DNA of 64,000 bases from Anaeramoeba flamelloides (GCA_027625915.1 JANTQA010000047.1:5580001-5644000), one strand, 5' to 3'. Positions 38,145-50,733 are shown, counted from the stretch's first letter. Notes: generated by a model from the sequence alone, not told the origin. Translations and numbers: made by a program.

Positions 38145-38330
38145 CAAGTTTTCGTTTCAAAAACACAAAAGACGTATAAAATCGCGTTTTTTCGCTTTTT
38201 TTTAATGATTTTTCGTTTCTTTCGTTGTTTTCGTATTTTATTTTTTGAAAAAGTGCTCAAATTCTTTTGAAATCATACTTTTCGTTTCTGGGAAGTGAAA
38301 AAACGCAAACGAAAAAACTTAAAAACAACG
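38145..38330. repeat. CpG-containing patch with short inverted ends between two (TA)n tracts
   Basis: Repeats of TTTTCGTTTC occur at 38149, ~38210 and ~38278, and the left AAGTTTTCGTTT is mirrored on the right by AAACGAAAAAACTT (~38307-38320). It is bounded by (TA)n on both sides. CpG is rare elsewhere in the interval. Confidence 0.45.
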
Positions 38331-38366
<36 letters not shown>

Positions 38367-39573
38367 ATAAGACTTAATAGACGTAAAAACATTGGAAAAC
38401 AATAATAGTTTGTGATTTCCTATTTAAGTGGGGGGTATGAGTTAAAATTTCATATATTGTTCTTTGATTTTATATTTGTACAACTCAAGAACAATAAAAG
38501 TGGGTTACCCGTTTAAAACATATAAAATTGTAGACACTTTAAACCTTGGGTAAATGAATAATATTTTTTTTAATTTAATTCACACAATGAGTTCAAAAAT
38601 TCATCAAAATTAGAATTTTTTATCAAGTACAAATTAGATCGGTTTATGTAATTTATAGTGTTTACGTACACCACCCCATAATATTTTTTTTTACGATCAC
38701 AAAAAAAAATTCAAAATTATTAACTTAAAAAAAATTTTTATCACAATTTCGAAATTGGAAAATGTGATCAGTGTTTTTTTTCAGCTTTTATCTATTATTT
38801 CAACTTGTGGGTAAGAAAATCATCTGAGTTTTTTTTTTTTGATACAATAAAACCGTTTTACCCCTTATTTTTTTCATAAAGCTTAGCGTATTTCTAATTT
38901 ATTAACAATTATTTCCTTAGGAATAACTTTATTGACAATAGTTAAAATAATAATTTCATTTTTTTATTATTTATTTTTTTACAAAATTGTTTTCAAACAA
39001 TACTTTTTTACTTTTTGCCCAAAATTTCCCCTTGCTACATTTTAAAACAATAATAATTTATTTAAATTAAAGGAAAAAATCAAAAAATGTCATAACATAA
39101 GTAATAAGCACCTTCACTTTTTAAATTACTTTCAAGAATTATAATATTATTTCTTTATTATATTTACACATTCTGAAGTATTTATTACCTTTATCATAAC
39201 AATTGAACGGTACTGAACCAATAAAGATAAAATTAAAATAGTTAGTCCAGATGTAGAGAAGATTTAAATTAGAGTTTTCATAAATTTGATATTGAAATGA
39301 TTAGTATTTAATTGATTTTCTTTTTTGTTTATACTTTTTTTTTTTGTGATGGATCATAAATTTTTATTTTTTAAAATTATTTAATTACATAAAAATAAAG
39401 TTTAATTCAAAATTTTTTTCAAAATTTCTTTTTTTTTTTACAATCAAAATAAATAAATACAATGGATTATTCTTTCAATTATTTTCATTATTTTATTATT
39501 GATTTTCTTTATTTTTTTGTTTTCAATGAAGAATTATTTTTGAGTTTTTATTTTTCCTTCAAAAAAAAAAATC

Positions 39574-39611
<38 letters not shown>

Positions 39612-39637
39612 CTATATATATTGGGGAAACGAATTTT

Positions 39638-39666
39638 ACGCGTTGCTCACGCGTGTGCAAACGCGT
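39638..39666. promoter_or_regulatory. Three ACGCGT hexamers at 11-12 bp spacing
   Basis: ACGCGT occurs at 39638-39643, 39649-39654 and 39661-39666, inside a 50-base GC-rich island (GGGAAACGAATTTTACGCGT ... TTTCGTGAC) between a (TA)n tract and AT-rich DNA. ACGCGT is palindromic and is the MluI cell-cycle box bound by MBF-type factors in fungi. No gene start lies within 1.5 kb, so regulatory function is only a possibility; the outer GAAACG and CGTTTC could also pair as a hairpin. Confidence 0.3.
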
Positions 39667-40789
39667 TTCGTGACATCAAAAAAATCGTCATACCTGTGAT
39701 ATATATATAAATGATTTTAAAAATATACTAATAAGAGAATAATAATTGGCATAAATTGGTTTTATTTAATTTAGTCTTCGATTTTGATTTGATATCAGAA
39801 AAAATATACATTAATATTTATATTTATTCGTGTTTTTTTCTTCATAAATTTATTTGAATTTATTTTTTGAAAAGGCGTTAAAAATAATAATTCAAAAATA
39901 CCTGTTGTTAAAATAAGTATATAAATTATATTGGGAAAGGTAAATTCCTTTTCAACCAATTTATATCTTAGACAATTGGCTTTCCATTTTGGAAAGGTAT
40001 CAATACCATAAAGATTTGCTCTTTCCGTTTTTAAATAACTTTATTTCTAAAAAAAAATGATTATATTATAGTATTTAAAAAAATACACGAAATGAAAATA
40101 ATAAATGATATGATTTTCAATTGTTAATATTTGAAAGGTTGTTGTAACATTTCTTTTATTTTGTAATTAAACCCTCTTTATAACTAAACAAATTTTCAAT
40201 CGACCTAGGCACTAAACCCACCTAAAGTTTATTAATGTGGGATATTTATAGAATACCTATTTAATTGTTTGATAACTGAAGTACCTTTACCCTTTCGAAA
40301 AAAAAAATAGATTTTTGAGATGTTTGCTATAAATTGGAAAATTACAATTATCTTTGTTATTTTTTTTTTTGATCAAATATTGTTTTGAACAAATATAATT
40401 TAATTAATCATCATTCTAATAAGTGGTGTGTTATAATTTTTAAAATTTGATTCTTAAAAAAAGAATTTGATTCTTAAATAAAGGAAATTACACAGCAATT
40501 TATTCAACAATTTTCCTAATACCAATAATTAAAAATCTTGATAGGTATTATTTTCAAGACTATACCTTATTTTTTCTTTAACATTAATTTACTGGTATTT
40601 GAATTATAAACGGGACAAAATTTTCACTTCCTTTTCCATATTTGTTTTTAATAAATCAAGTTTTCAAAGAGGTGTTTTGTTGTTTTTCTTTTGTGACCTC
40701 TATTTGAAAAAAGGAAATTGAAAATGTGATGAAAATTTTTCCTAATTAAAATTCAAATAGCAATATTACAAAACTACAACATCTTAAGG

Positions 40790-41300
40790 AATACTTTTAT
40801 AGGTGGAAATAGTGAAATTGCCAATAAAAGTACTCTCGAAAGAGTTCGATAACCTCAGTTAAATTTATTCATTATGAATTACATTTGCAAAAAAATGTGA
40901 CATTTTCAAAATTTCACAGTTCTTGGATCCTACCAAACTTTTCTTTTACAATTTCATCAATTTCTATTTTAGATCAATAAACTCAAACAGAAATTCCCAA
41001 GTTGTTCTAAATATTTTTATAGTTACTTTTGTAAGTTAAAAATATTTTTAAATTTGAATTTGTATTTAAAAATCCCCAAAAGCTATTTTTTTTATAAAAT
41101 TTTTCCTTCAAAAATCTATTTCAAAATATTTTTTATTTGTGATATCTTATTAACTTTAAAATAGTTATTTGTCTATCCGATTTCTTCAGACGGAAAATAC
41201 AATTTGAGAAGTGAATATTAAAATAACACAATAATTTATATATCTACAGGGTGGAAATGGAGTTTTTAACACAATTTTTTTAAAATTAAATAATTACAAT
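40790..41300 (-). repeat. Diverged repeat family 4, inverted relative to 61300-61830
   Basis: Read on +, it matches the reverse complement of 61300-61830. Anchors in order: TACTTTTATAGGTG.AAA.AGTGAAAT, CT.GAAAGAGTT, AAAAAATGTGA.ATTTTCA, ATTTCTTC.GACGGAAAA-like, AAATAACACAATAA, AGGGTGGAAA. No coding frame. Confidence 0.65.
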
Positions 41301-41520
41301 TTAAATAAATGAAAAAAAAGTTTTCCAAAACATTTATTAAATTTTACTCGAATGAAATATCCTATCTTTGAATTTTGAAACGATAAAATTCCCCCAATTT
41401 CCCAACACCAACTGCGGTGTTGAAAATTGCCCAAAAGTACATAAACTTATATAAATCAAGATCGGTTTGAAAGACAAAAAAGTAATTTTAGAAAAATCGA
41501 AAAACTCTTTTAATTCAAAT

Positions 41521-42080
41521 AATGTCAGAAAGTTTTGTGATGGTTATCGTTACAAAAAAATAGTTTGAGCACTCCAAAATTTCTGTTGGCTTGTCAACTA
41601 ATAATTATACTTGTTGGTTAAATGTTACTTTGTGAAAAAAAAAAAAAAAAATTATCGATCCTGTTGTTATTGTTCATTTACGAATGAAGACTCGTGATCC
41701 TAATTATAGCACCCTTGTTGTCCTGGATGAAATTTCTAAAACTGATTGGTTAATCCAAACCATACAGTATGGTAACGAATATGAACTACAGGTATTTTTT
41801 GCAAAGAATACTAAGTTATTGATCATTAAATTTTTTGACTAATAGCTGCGCGTGTTAAAAACGAAGCTAGACCAGGTAATTGATCACTAAAAGAAAAATA
41901 CTTGTAATTTTTTTTTTGTCTATTTTTGGTTGCTCGTGATCAAGCATGTTGCACTTTGAATAAAAAAAGGTTGGAAAAATGTAAAAACATATTCTTACAA
42001 ACGAATTATCTCGATCAACCCTATCATCAGTTAGACCTATTCCATAAAGGGATTTGTTTACGAATTTTGGACTTGTCATA
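41521..42080 (+). other. Cluster of exon-like segments, possible small spliced gene or pseudogene
   Basis: A segment around 41650-41795 reads IDPVVIVHLRMKTRDPNYST then LVVLDEISKTDWLIQTIQYG with codon-like base use, richer in G+C than its flanks. If exon ends are placed at 41771 (donor GTAACG), 41846-41874 and 41945-42080, all phases agree and the last exon runs LEKCKNIFLQTNYLDQPYHQ then LDLFHKGICLRILDLS-TAA. An upstream ATGTCAGAAAG at 41522 could be a start, but an A17 run with an in-frame TGA intervenes before the first segment, so it may be decayed. The NYSTLVVLDE stretch is loosely reminiscent of VHS/ENTH domains (weak). No confident family. Confidence 0.3.
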
Positions 42081-42351
42081 AAATTAACTCAAAAAAAAAA
42101 TTTATAAAAAGTCGACAAAAGTATGAACAACAAAGTACCATCACGAAAAGTCATAGATATTTTCATGGTTTTCTAAATTTGAAAATACACAAGCACGATC
42201 TGAAAAAGTTCATTTTCCGTTTAAATTTCTTTTTTTCCTTTTGTTTCTTTTTTTTTTTTTTTTTATCTTACCTAGCCTTTACAACGCTTACTGCGTTTGT
42301 GTTTTATATTTTTTTTATCATCAGCAACAAACAACAAATTGATCTGTGCTT

Positions 42352-44238
42352 ATGTTTGGAACATATCAACTCTTATCACTTCCTTCCTGCCCCCTGAAAG
42401 GCGATGAAAAAGAACAAGTGAAAGATTTTGAAAAATTTCTTTTGCAATCTACAACCAACCAAAAAACCGATCTTCTATTATTATCACCACCAACACATTC
42501 GAACGAATTCTTTGATAAATCAATTTTTCTTAAAAATTCAAGTAAGTTTTCTTTTTCATTCATTGCACTTTGGCTTTATTACTTTTTGTCTTTTTACATT
42601 TTTTTTTGTTTTGTTTTTTTTTACAAGCCTTCCCCACCTTACCAAATTCTTTCTTTATTTTTAAAATTTTCACGATTTCTCTTATCTTCGACTTTTAAAT
42701 AGAATTTTATCAAGAAACTGAAAAAAAGAAAGAAGAACCAAAAATTAATAATGGTACAAATGTCTTTTTCAATACACCAAAACTTTTTTTTTGTTTTTTT
42801 TTTTTTTTTTATGTTTCCGAACCAACGCTGCTAACCCATCTTCTTTCTACCACCTTCTTACCCCTCTAATTCTTCTTGAATAACCTGTCTATTTTTTTTT
42901 TTTTAATTTTTTTTTTTTTTTTTATATCTTTTCAATTCCTTTAATTTGGTGGTGATGATCTTGTACCAAACATTAGACCCAAAGAAGCTCAAAATCTTGG
43001 TGTGTGAAAGAGTCAAAATGTATATGAAACGAAGCAACTTGGGCACAAGGGAGTGTGCCATTTTGAGCAACGTCCCAGGTATTATAAACAACCGGAATGG
43101 TGTTGTATGTTCACAAGTAATTGAGCGAGTAGAATCATACTTGTCAGGGAAATATCGGAGCCAACATTATGATCAATTGTTTCGAAGATGGCTAATTTCT
43201 CGAAGAGACTCCGATTGGAAAGAGTCCAAGAAAAGGCTTTCTCGAAACAAAGCAAAGAATGACCAAAAAGGGAAATACCATTTTGAAAATTATACCACCG
43301 AAGAAATTCGAATGATGATCAAAAAAGTAATTGAGAAATCGAAAAAAACAGAATACAAACTCTCACAAAGCAGGGTTGCTGCAATTGTCAATGTTGACGA
43401 ATTCCGATTTAGGAACGTTAAATATACCATGCAAAAATATTTCACAGGAAAGTCTTCAAGCAAAGACCATTTATTAGATAGGAAATTTTATGATTGGCTA
43501 TCTTTACGAGGGAAACTTTTGCCACCACTTTCAAAGAGATCTTCAATTGCGAAACAAAATGCAAATGAGGATGGAGCACCCAGTCTTAAAGTCAAGAAAA
43601 AAAAAGTCGAAATAAAAAATCGTTCCCTTGATCACACTCTTAAAAGAAAAATAGGAAAAGAAAAAGAAGTCAAGAAGCATTTGGAAAGAAAACACAAACT
43701 GATGTATAACGATAATAATAGTGATAGTGATCGTAATAATATTGGTACCATTAACGGCCATAATCATGCCCACCGACACGGGCACGGGCATGGGCACGGG
43801 CACAGACACAGGCATAAGCATGTGCACAGACACCATAACCACAAACAAACTTCCAAGTCATCAAAGAAAATAAATGCACAAGACAATTTAGAAGATTTGG
43901 TTCAAAATTTAAGATCACACCAAAGAAAAACCAAAAACAAATTGAAAAAAAAAAAAAGAGACCAAAAACATTTGAAAAAAAAAAAACGACACAAAAAAAA
44001 AAAATTCTACAAAACCCATTATGATAACAAAATAGATCACAATTTCTCAACAAAATTTACTATTTCAACCACAAAAATACCCACACTAAGAGCTGGGGAT
44101 TTGGACTATAATACAGAACAAATTAAACACAGAAAAAGAAAACCTAGAAGTTTTGAAAAAAAAAGCCTTAAAAAAAAAACTAGAAAGTTTTTGAATAGTA
44201 ACAACACCGAAAATTATCAAGCTGTTTTTTGTGATTAG
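42352..44238 (+). CDS. Protein with two copies of a ~70-residue helical module, His-rich tract and basic tail; function unknown
   Basis: I do not recognise the family. Three exons keep frame: 42352-42541 (donor GTAAGT), 42703-42753 (donor GTACAA), 42977-44238, giving 500 residues. The ATG at 42352 is chosen because a TGA lies 10 bases upstream in frame. Residues ~84-158 and ~187-260 are related: each has helices, an AIL/VSNV-like turn, a Y(L/F)(S/T)GK box and a closing D..F..WL, a layout like CUT-type or other helix-turn-helix DNA-binding modules (inference). Residues ~340-370 are His-rich (HGHGHGHGHRHRHKH) from a GGGCAC hexamer repeat that makes a local G+C peak. The C-terminal ~130 residues are Lys/Arg-rich with nuclear-localisation-like runs. 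A nuclear DNA- or chromatin-associated role is likely but unproven. Gene reality is well supported by splicing and codon structure. Confidence 0.75.
43748..43850 (+). repeat. GC-rich hexamer repeat encoding the His tract
   Basis: Imperfect units of GGGCAC/GGGCAT/GACACAG run through this part of the exon. This is the most G+C-rich stretch of the window, embedded in a gene that is otherwise AT-rich. Unit length is a multiple of three, so copy change keeps frame. Confidence 0.8.
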
Positions 44239-45839
44239 AATTCAATCAAATAGGGTTTTATTTTTTTTATTATTTTTTGAATACTTTTTATTTTTTTACT
44301 TTTTTCATTTTTTTTTTCTTTTTTAATTTATTAATTACATTAAAATAAATTCTTAGATTAATATACGTTGATTGTTTTTTTTATTATTGTTTTGATTTTA
44401 GATCTCATTCGCGATCACAGAAACTAAATACAGAGAGATCTCGACAGATCAGCATTAGAAAAAAAAATTTGTATTTTCTTTTCCCAAGATTTTCAACTCA
44501 TAATTATTTTTCGAATAATAATGATTACCTAAGTTGACGACGTTACACTTAAAGTGGATTAGTTCAACTTGTTCAAAATGCAAAAAAAAAAAAGGAAAAA
44601 AAAAAAGTTAAAAAATTTGAATAAATTTATTTTCTTGTTAGTTGTTCTGTTTTTGATAAAAATTATTATTAGAATACTTTGATTTTATTGTTAATAATTT
44701 TTCAATATTAGACAAAGTGAATATTCAATTGATATTTTTTTTTTTTTTTTTATTTTTGAAAATTAAAATAAAAAGTACAATTGTTTAATATAATTTCATT
44801 TTGAAACATAAAAAGATACGAGGATGGAACTGTGAATGTAGTAAAAAGGAAGAATAGTTAAAGTGATGTTCATTGAAATATAAATTCTTATTAGAAAATG
44901 TTGTTTTTTTTCAATTAGTGATGATCAAGAAAAAGATCTTTGTATAAAAGATTTTGAAACAAGCCAGATAGGCAAGTTTTGGTAAACTCTCATTTATACA
45001 TTAAGAATGAATATTTTGTCAATAATGAGGGGTTTATTAATTTTAATCATCCTTTTATTGATAGTGTTAGATCAATTAGGTTTTGAATTGATTTTTTTTT
45101 TTTTTATATTACAATTTAATTAAGTACTTGTTCTAAATTAATTTTTTTTTAATTGACTTTTTTGAATTTCAAATTCAAATAAGAATTTACGGTTGTGGAA
45201 AAAAAGTGAAACAGGAAAAAAAAGTTCAAAATACTTTTTAAATAAGAACATTAATGAAAATTCAAAGTTAGATCAATTATAAAAAATAGAAATAAATATA
45301 GAAAGACCAAATAAAGGATTCAACATGAGAACACTTTTTTTCATACTATCTTTTGGAATGGGGTTTTATTTGATTAATCAATTATTAAATAATTTTTGTA
45401 AAAAAATTGACTATTTTCAAGATCACCAAAACCAAATCTACAATTTCGATATAGAATACGATTTAAATTGTTCTTGTTTGTTTAATTGAAAATAATATAA
45501 TAGATTATCATTTGAAGTTAATTGGTTTCTTTTTTTAATTGATTTTAATATTCCTTTTCAGTAATTTTGATAATGTAAAACCATGTTCAACTTTTTTTCC
45601 ATTTTACCTTTTTTCCCCAACAATTAATCAAATTTGATTGTATAAGTACACTTCTTTTCAATTTGAACAAAAGAACATGAAAAATTTCCTTCATCAAATA
45701 ATTTCTATAAGATTTCAATAAGACTTTACTTTGTTTTATTATATATATATTTAATAAAAAACTTATCTATATACCAGAGTCACCTATTGATTTTATACTA
45801 CTTCATTTACGTCTAACAACGTTTTTGTATTTTATTTTG

Positions 45840-45873
<34 letters not shown>

Positions 45874-45878
<5 letters not shown>

Positions 45879-47390
45879 AGCACCCTGTATTTGCCTAAAA
45901 TTCATCAAATTTTGTTAACAAGATTTAAAATGATACTGATGTGATAATATAGTTATTTTCTTATTTGTCTTTAATCCAGATTTTAATTACAATAAAAACT
46001 CAAAATAGTTCAAAGATAAATTAGTTAAGGTATTGTGTATATCTTTGTTTTTGGATATTAAAAAAAAAAAATAATAATTATTCATTTTTACATTTTCTCG
46101 TAAGATTTCAATTTTTTTTTTAATTTTTTAACAAAGAAAATTTATTATAATAATAGTAATTTAAAATCCAACACATTGATTTATTAACAATAAAAATCAA
46201 ATAACCTTTTTAATTTTATGATAAAATAAATAAATAAATAAATAAATATATTACTGAAAAATTTTCATTTTTTTGTAAGATAAAATTTCAATAAATATTA
46301 AATCAAGAGAAAAATGAAATTCATTTCTTTAGGCAAAAATTAAAAGTTTAATATGAATAATTTACTAAAAATTTTATTTAAGAACTAAAAAACACATGAA
46401 AAAATATACCAAAAAAATGTAAAATAATTTCATTTATTCCATTGTTATTAAACAAATAAAAATTATCATATAAATTAAGTAATCTGTCTAAATTTAAAAA
46501 AGAAAATAATAAATAACTTTTAAATATTATTTGATGATAATAGAATAATCTTCGAAACCCAGGGTTTGTTTTTTGAATTTTTTTGTTAGTAAAAATTGGT
46601 TTAATATATTTGGAAAAATTCGATTTTTTCTATCTAAATTAATACAGATCTTGAAAAGTAATTTTTGATTTATGGTCTCTTATTTGATAATATTGTTTAT
46701 TTTTTGTTTATATTTTAAAAAGTCAAAAAATTTGAAAATGTAAAAATTAAAAAAAAAAATCAAATATTGATCTGACTCGAACTATTGTCCAAATCATTTA
46801 AATTTGTAAAAAATTCTTTGTTGAAAGAATTTCAAAATTTTTCAATGTAAAAAAACTATTATTTTTTTTTCAAATTTAATTTATATTTTTATTATTTTTA
46901 AATTATTTAGAATCAAATATATTAATCCCCATTGAATAGGAATCAACAGATAAAACTATTTTTCTATGTGATGCATAAAAAACTTTTGTAATGAATAAAT
47001 TATTTCTTCCAGTATTTTAGGCAATTTTGGGGTGCAAATGGCCATAAAAAAATTTCGAGAAAAGAATAATGTTTTTTGATCATTAAAATTAGAAAGTTTT
47101 TGATGTGCAGACAAACATCTCAAAAACAATTTTTTTTTTGTCAAAATTTGGATGGAAAAATAATAAAATCACAAAGAAATACGAAAATTTTACAAAAGTT
47201 GAAAATTTTTTTTCAAGTTATTTTTTTAATGTAGATAACTATACAATTTTTAATTATATAATTTTTTTTCTAAGATCATTGTTTATAAATATATATCTTT
47301 TAATCCTTTGATAACAATTCAAATTCAAATTTTTATTTAAAGACAATTAGTATATTTGGGGTTCAAAGGGATATATATATATATTTATTT
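45874..47390 (+). repeat. Diverged repeat family 2, copy B
   Basis: Collinear with 9023-10535, same orientation, ~1.5 kb. It begins exactly where a (TA)n tract ends and finishes at a second short (TA)n run (47371-47382). Confidence 0.8.
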
Positions 47391-47770
47391 TAGACAAATT
47401 TCAAAATTAGAGACAAACTTTATTATTATTTTATTATTTCATTTGTCTTTTCAACAAAATACTGATGATACAATGTTTTTCTTTATTAATCTACATTTCG
47501 CCACACATATAAGAAAAATATTTTTCTGCCTTGAAGTTTGAATATTGATGATTCAATGGTTAAATTTGTGGAGAAATTCAGATTTTTTTCTAAAATTGTT
47601 CAGGTTTTTTACTCAGAGAAGGATAATTGTTTCATTGATGATAAGATCAACAAATAGTACTATTTTAATTACCGAATTTTTAGATACAACGAATCATGAT
47701 GAACTAATATTATTTACATTCAATGGGAACATACTTTATTTTTAGACTTCTCTGTGGTAGACGCGGGACC
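47390..47770 (+). repeat. Diverged repeat family 3, 3'-end fragment
   Basis: Matches the last ~280-380 bases of 18810-21200 and 60110-62590: TCTACATTTCGCCACA, TGAATATTGATGATTCAA, GAAATTCAGATTTT.TTCT, GGTTTTTTACTCA, GATGATAAGATCAACAAATA and a closing CTGTGGTAGACGC. It follows repeat family 2 copy B without a gap. Confidence 0.7.
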
Positions 47771-48257
47771 TTTAAAAAGAAATATAAATTAATAAAAAAA
47801 AATAAAAAGAATTAATTAATTATTATTATCTAAAAAGAATTTTTTAATCTTAAAATCATAATAATTCTAAAACATTATAAAATTTCAAACTTTTAATTAG
47901 GGTATTGTTTGATTTTTAAAATTATTTTATATATAAGCTAAATTTCAAAAATAGGGGCATATTTTTAATCAGAAAAAAATTTGTTTAATTGTTTTTTTTT
48001 TTGAATAATAATGTATTTTACTAAAGTGTTTCAGAGATAATAATCAATATAGATTAACAAATAAAAATATAGTGTAATCATTTACTTTTTGAAAGATAAA
48101 TAAAAAAGATAATAGTAATAATAATAAAGTTTATCACTAATTTTGAAATTTGGCTTATATTAAAAATAATTTTCCAAAATTTCTTTCTTTAATAATAATT
48201 TTCTAGATAAATTTTTATTCTAATGGATTAAATTTAAGAGTTCAATCCATTTTTTTT

Positions 48258-50668
48258 TTAATTTAAAAAAAATAAATCATTATTTAAATTGGAATTATTA
48301 TTATTGGGATTATTCTTTTTTGTTGAAGAATTTGTTCCATTAAAATCATCAAAAAAGGAGTTAAACATATCATTTGATACATTTTGATTTTTGTTTTGAT
48401 TTAAATTTGGATAATTGTTTGAGTTTTTTTGATTTGAATTATTATTTTTTTTATCAGAAATTAATAAGCCATTAAAAAGATCATCATTATTATTATTACT
48501 ACTATTATTAGATTGACCATTTGAAGGGAAAAGCAATGTATTTTGATTTAAATTGTTATTATTTGTTTTTGTGGTTGTTGTAGAAGTTGTTGAAGGAAAT
48601 AAGAAATTGTTTGAATTGTTTGAATTTGTTTTTGTTGTTGTCGTGGAAGATGTTGTTGAAGGAAATAAGAAATCATTTGAATTTGAATTATTTGTTTTTG
48701 TGGTTGTTGTGGAAGTTGTTGAAGGAAATAAGAAATTGGTTGAATTTGAAGAATTTGTTTTTGAAGAAGTCGTTGTGGAAGAAGTCCTGGATGAGGTTGA
48801 AGGAAATAATAGAGTATTTGAACTTGAATTTGAAGAATTTGTTTTTTTTGATTGTGAAGATTCAAATTCTCCCCAATTAATATTAAAATTTGTTACTTTT
48901 TTTCCAATTTTTGTATTTGTATTTGTATTTGAATTTGTACTTGTACTTGTATTTGACTTGGTATTTGTCTTTAAGCCTGAATTTGAGCTTGAATTCGAGT
49001 TTGACGTTTCAAAAATTGTAAAATCTGAAAATAAAGAATTAATTGAAGATGATTCATTTTTCGTTGAGGTTTTTGAAGATGCTTTTGGTAGTGTATATTT
49101 TGATTTTATTTCATTATTTTTCTTTGAAGTTGTAGTTTGAGTATTTTTTGTTGAAGATGTTGTTTTTTTTGGCAATGGTAATGGCTTTGCTTTTGATTTG
49201 GTATTTTTCTTAACTGGCTCTGGCTTTGGAAGTTTTTTAGATTTCTCTGGTTTGATTGTATTTAAGGATGTTGGTTTCAAGGTCTTATTATTTATTGTAG
49301 TTGTGGTTATTTTGTGATCACCACCATTATTTTGAGTTTTATTTGAATCTATATTTTCAAAAAGTGAATTTACAGATTTATCATTATCTGTGATTTTCTC
49401 ATTTTTTTCTAATTGTTTAAACATTTTATTAGTTTTTCCTGATCCAACAATATTGGGTGAATCAAATTCAGATAGCCTATCCTTTTCCACTCTGGTTATA
49501 AATTTTTTAAAAAAAGACATAAAGGATTTAAATTGTTTTTTATTTAATGATTTTGCAGTTGACAGTGGCCAGAGAAATGGCAAGCATTGTTGAGAAATAG
49601 TTCTGAAATCCATTAATGGATGTTTTGATATTGAAATAACAATCCCAAGTATGACCATAATTATAGCTGTTCTTTTGTCAATTTCACTCAGGTTTTTAAT
49701 TGTTGGGATAATTAAGGTGATGATTTCTTCCTTTGTAAGAGATTCCAATAAAGTGTTCAAGCAAATAATTGAATTGACTCTTACAGAAAGATTTTCGATT
49801 TCTAAGCACCCCTGAGTAATTCTTGGTAATAATAACTGTTTGAATAACTGTGGGTCAATGTAAGCTACAAAGCTGACAGTTTGTTGGAAAATGGATTCTT
49901 GAATGATTTTAATTCCAGAATCAATTAGCCTGATGATCATTGGAACTAAAATTTCCTTTTGTTCACGCTTGTGTAATTTTTTAAAAATTCCTTCAAGATG
50001 TTGAGTGATGCATAACGGGATAGAGATTGGTTCATTAATTGCCATAATTGGAATTAATTGTGGGAAAAAATCGCTATGAAACAATTGTTTATCCAAGATA
50101 TTCTCTGAAATCCAAAATAAAATGGGTAATACATCCTTGATAATATTTTTCTTTCGAAGTAATGAACACAATTGTGGGAATATTCGGTAAATTATTGTGT
50201 TCTTTGGAAACTTTTCAATAAACTTTTGTAAATTTTTTAAAAATGAAATAATTTCGATCTCTTCTTTTTCATTAATTCGATCAAGATAATCAATAATTTG
50301 GATTAACGGCTGTTTAAACGCTTGAATTTCGATTAAACTGCTCCCATTTTTTCTTTTGTTTGGAGATTCTTCAATTATTCCCCAAAAATGGGTTTTAAAT
50401 TCATTTGGTAAGCTTTTAATTAAAACACTTGGTTTTTTTCGAATGGAATCTAGCTTTGTTTGCATGTTAGAAAGGTTTCCCTTTGTTGGGAATAATTTAC
50501 TTTTATTGAAAAGTTCATACATTATACATCCAAATGAAAAAATATCACTAACATGGCTAGCTTTTTTACCGGTAATAATTTCAGGTGCTGTGTAATCCAT
50601 TGATGGTTGAAATTGCATTACAGATGACTATTAAAGATATGTATATTTTGTTGCGTTTATGTGGATGT

Positions 50669-50733
<65 letters not shown>

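Larger units (their letters stand above)
34276..41520. other. Gene-free 7.2 kb interval
   Basis: No coding frames of substance on either strand. It contains (TA)n tracts at ~36176-36206, 36687-36733, 38102-38133, ~38332-38346 (running into a GT tract to ~38367) and 39575-39610, the hairpin-prone block 35750-36180, the CpG-rich patches at 38145-38330 and 39630-39680, and the inverted repeat copy 40790-41300. The rest is plain A/T-rich DNA. Confidence 0.7.
44239..48257. other. Gene-free 4 kb interval mostly made of repeats
   Basis: T-rich 3' flank of the preceding gene, then AT-rich DNA, a (TA)n tract at 45842-45873, and from there repeat family 2 copy B followed directly by the family 3 fragment. 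47780-48257 is AT-rich 3' flank of SCYL2. No coding frame seen. Confidence 0.7.

Noticed and set aside
42903-43091. Start of the 42946 open frame as the gene's true start (MVVMILYQTL...)
   Set aside because: The first ~10 codons lie in the intron; phase-matched acceptor at 42976 and two upstream in-frame exons with strong donors explain the gene better.
48553-49140. 195-codon + strand open frame rich in Val, Glu and Phe
   Set aside because: It is the complement of the Thr/Ser/Asn-rich SCYL2 tail repeats; the minus frame has the family match and correct splicing.
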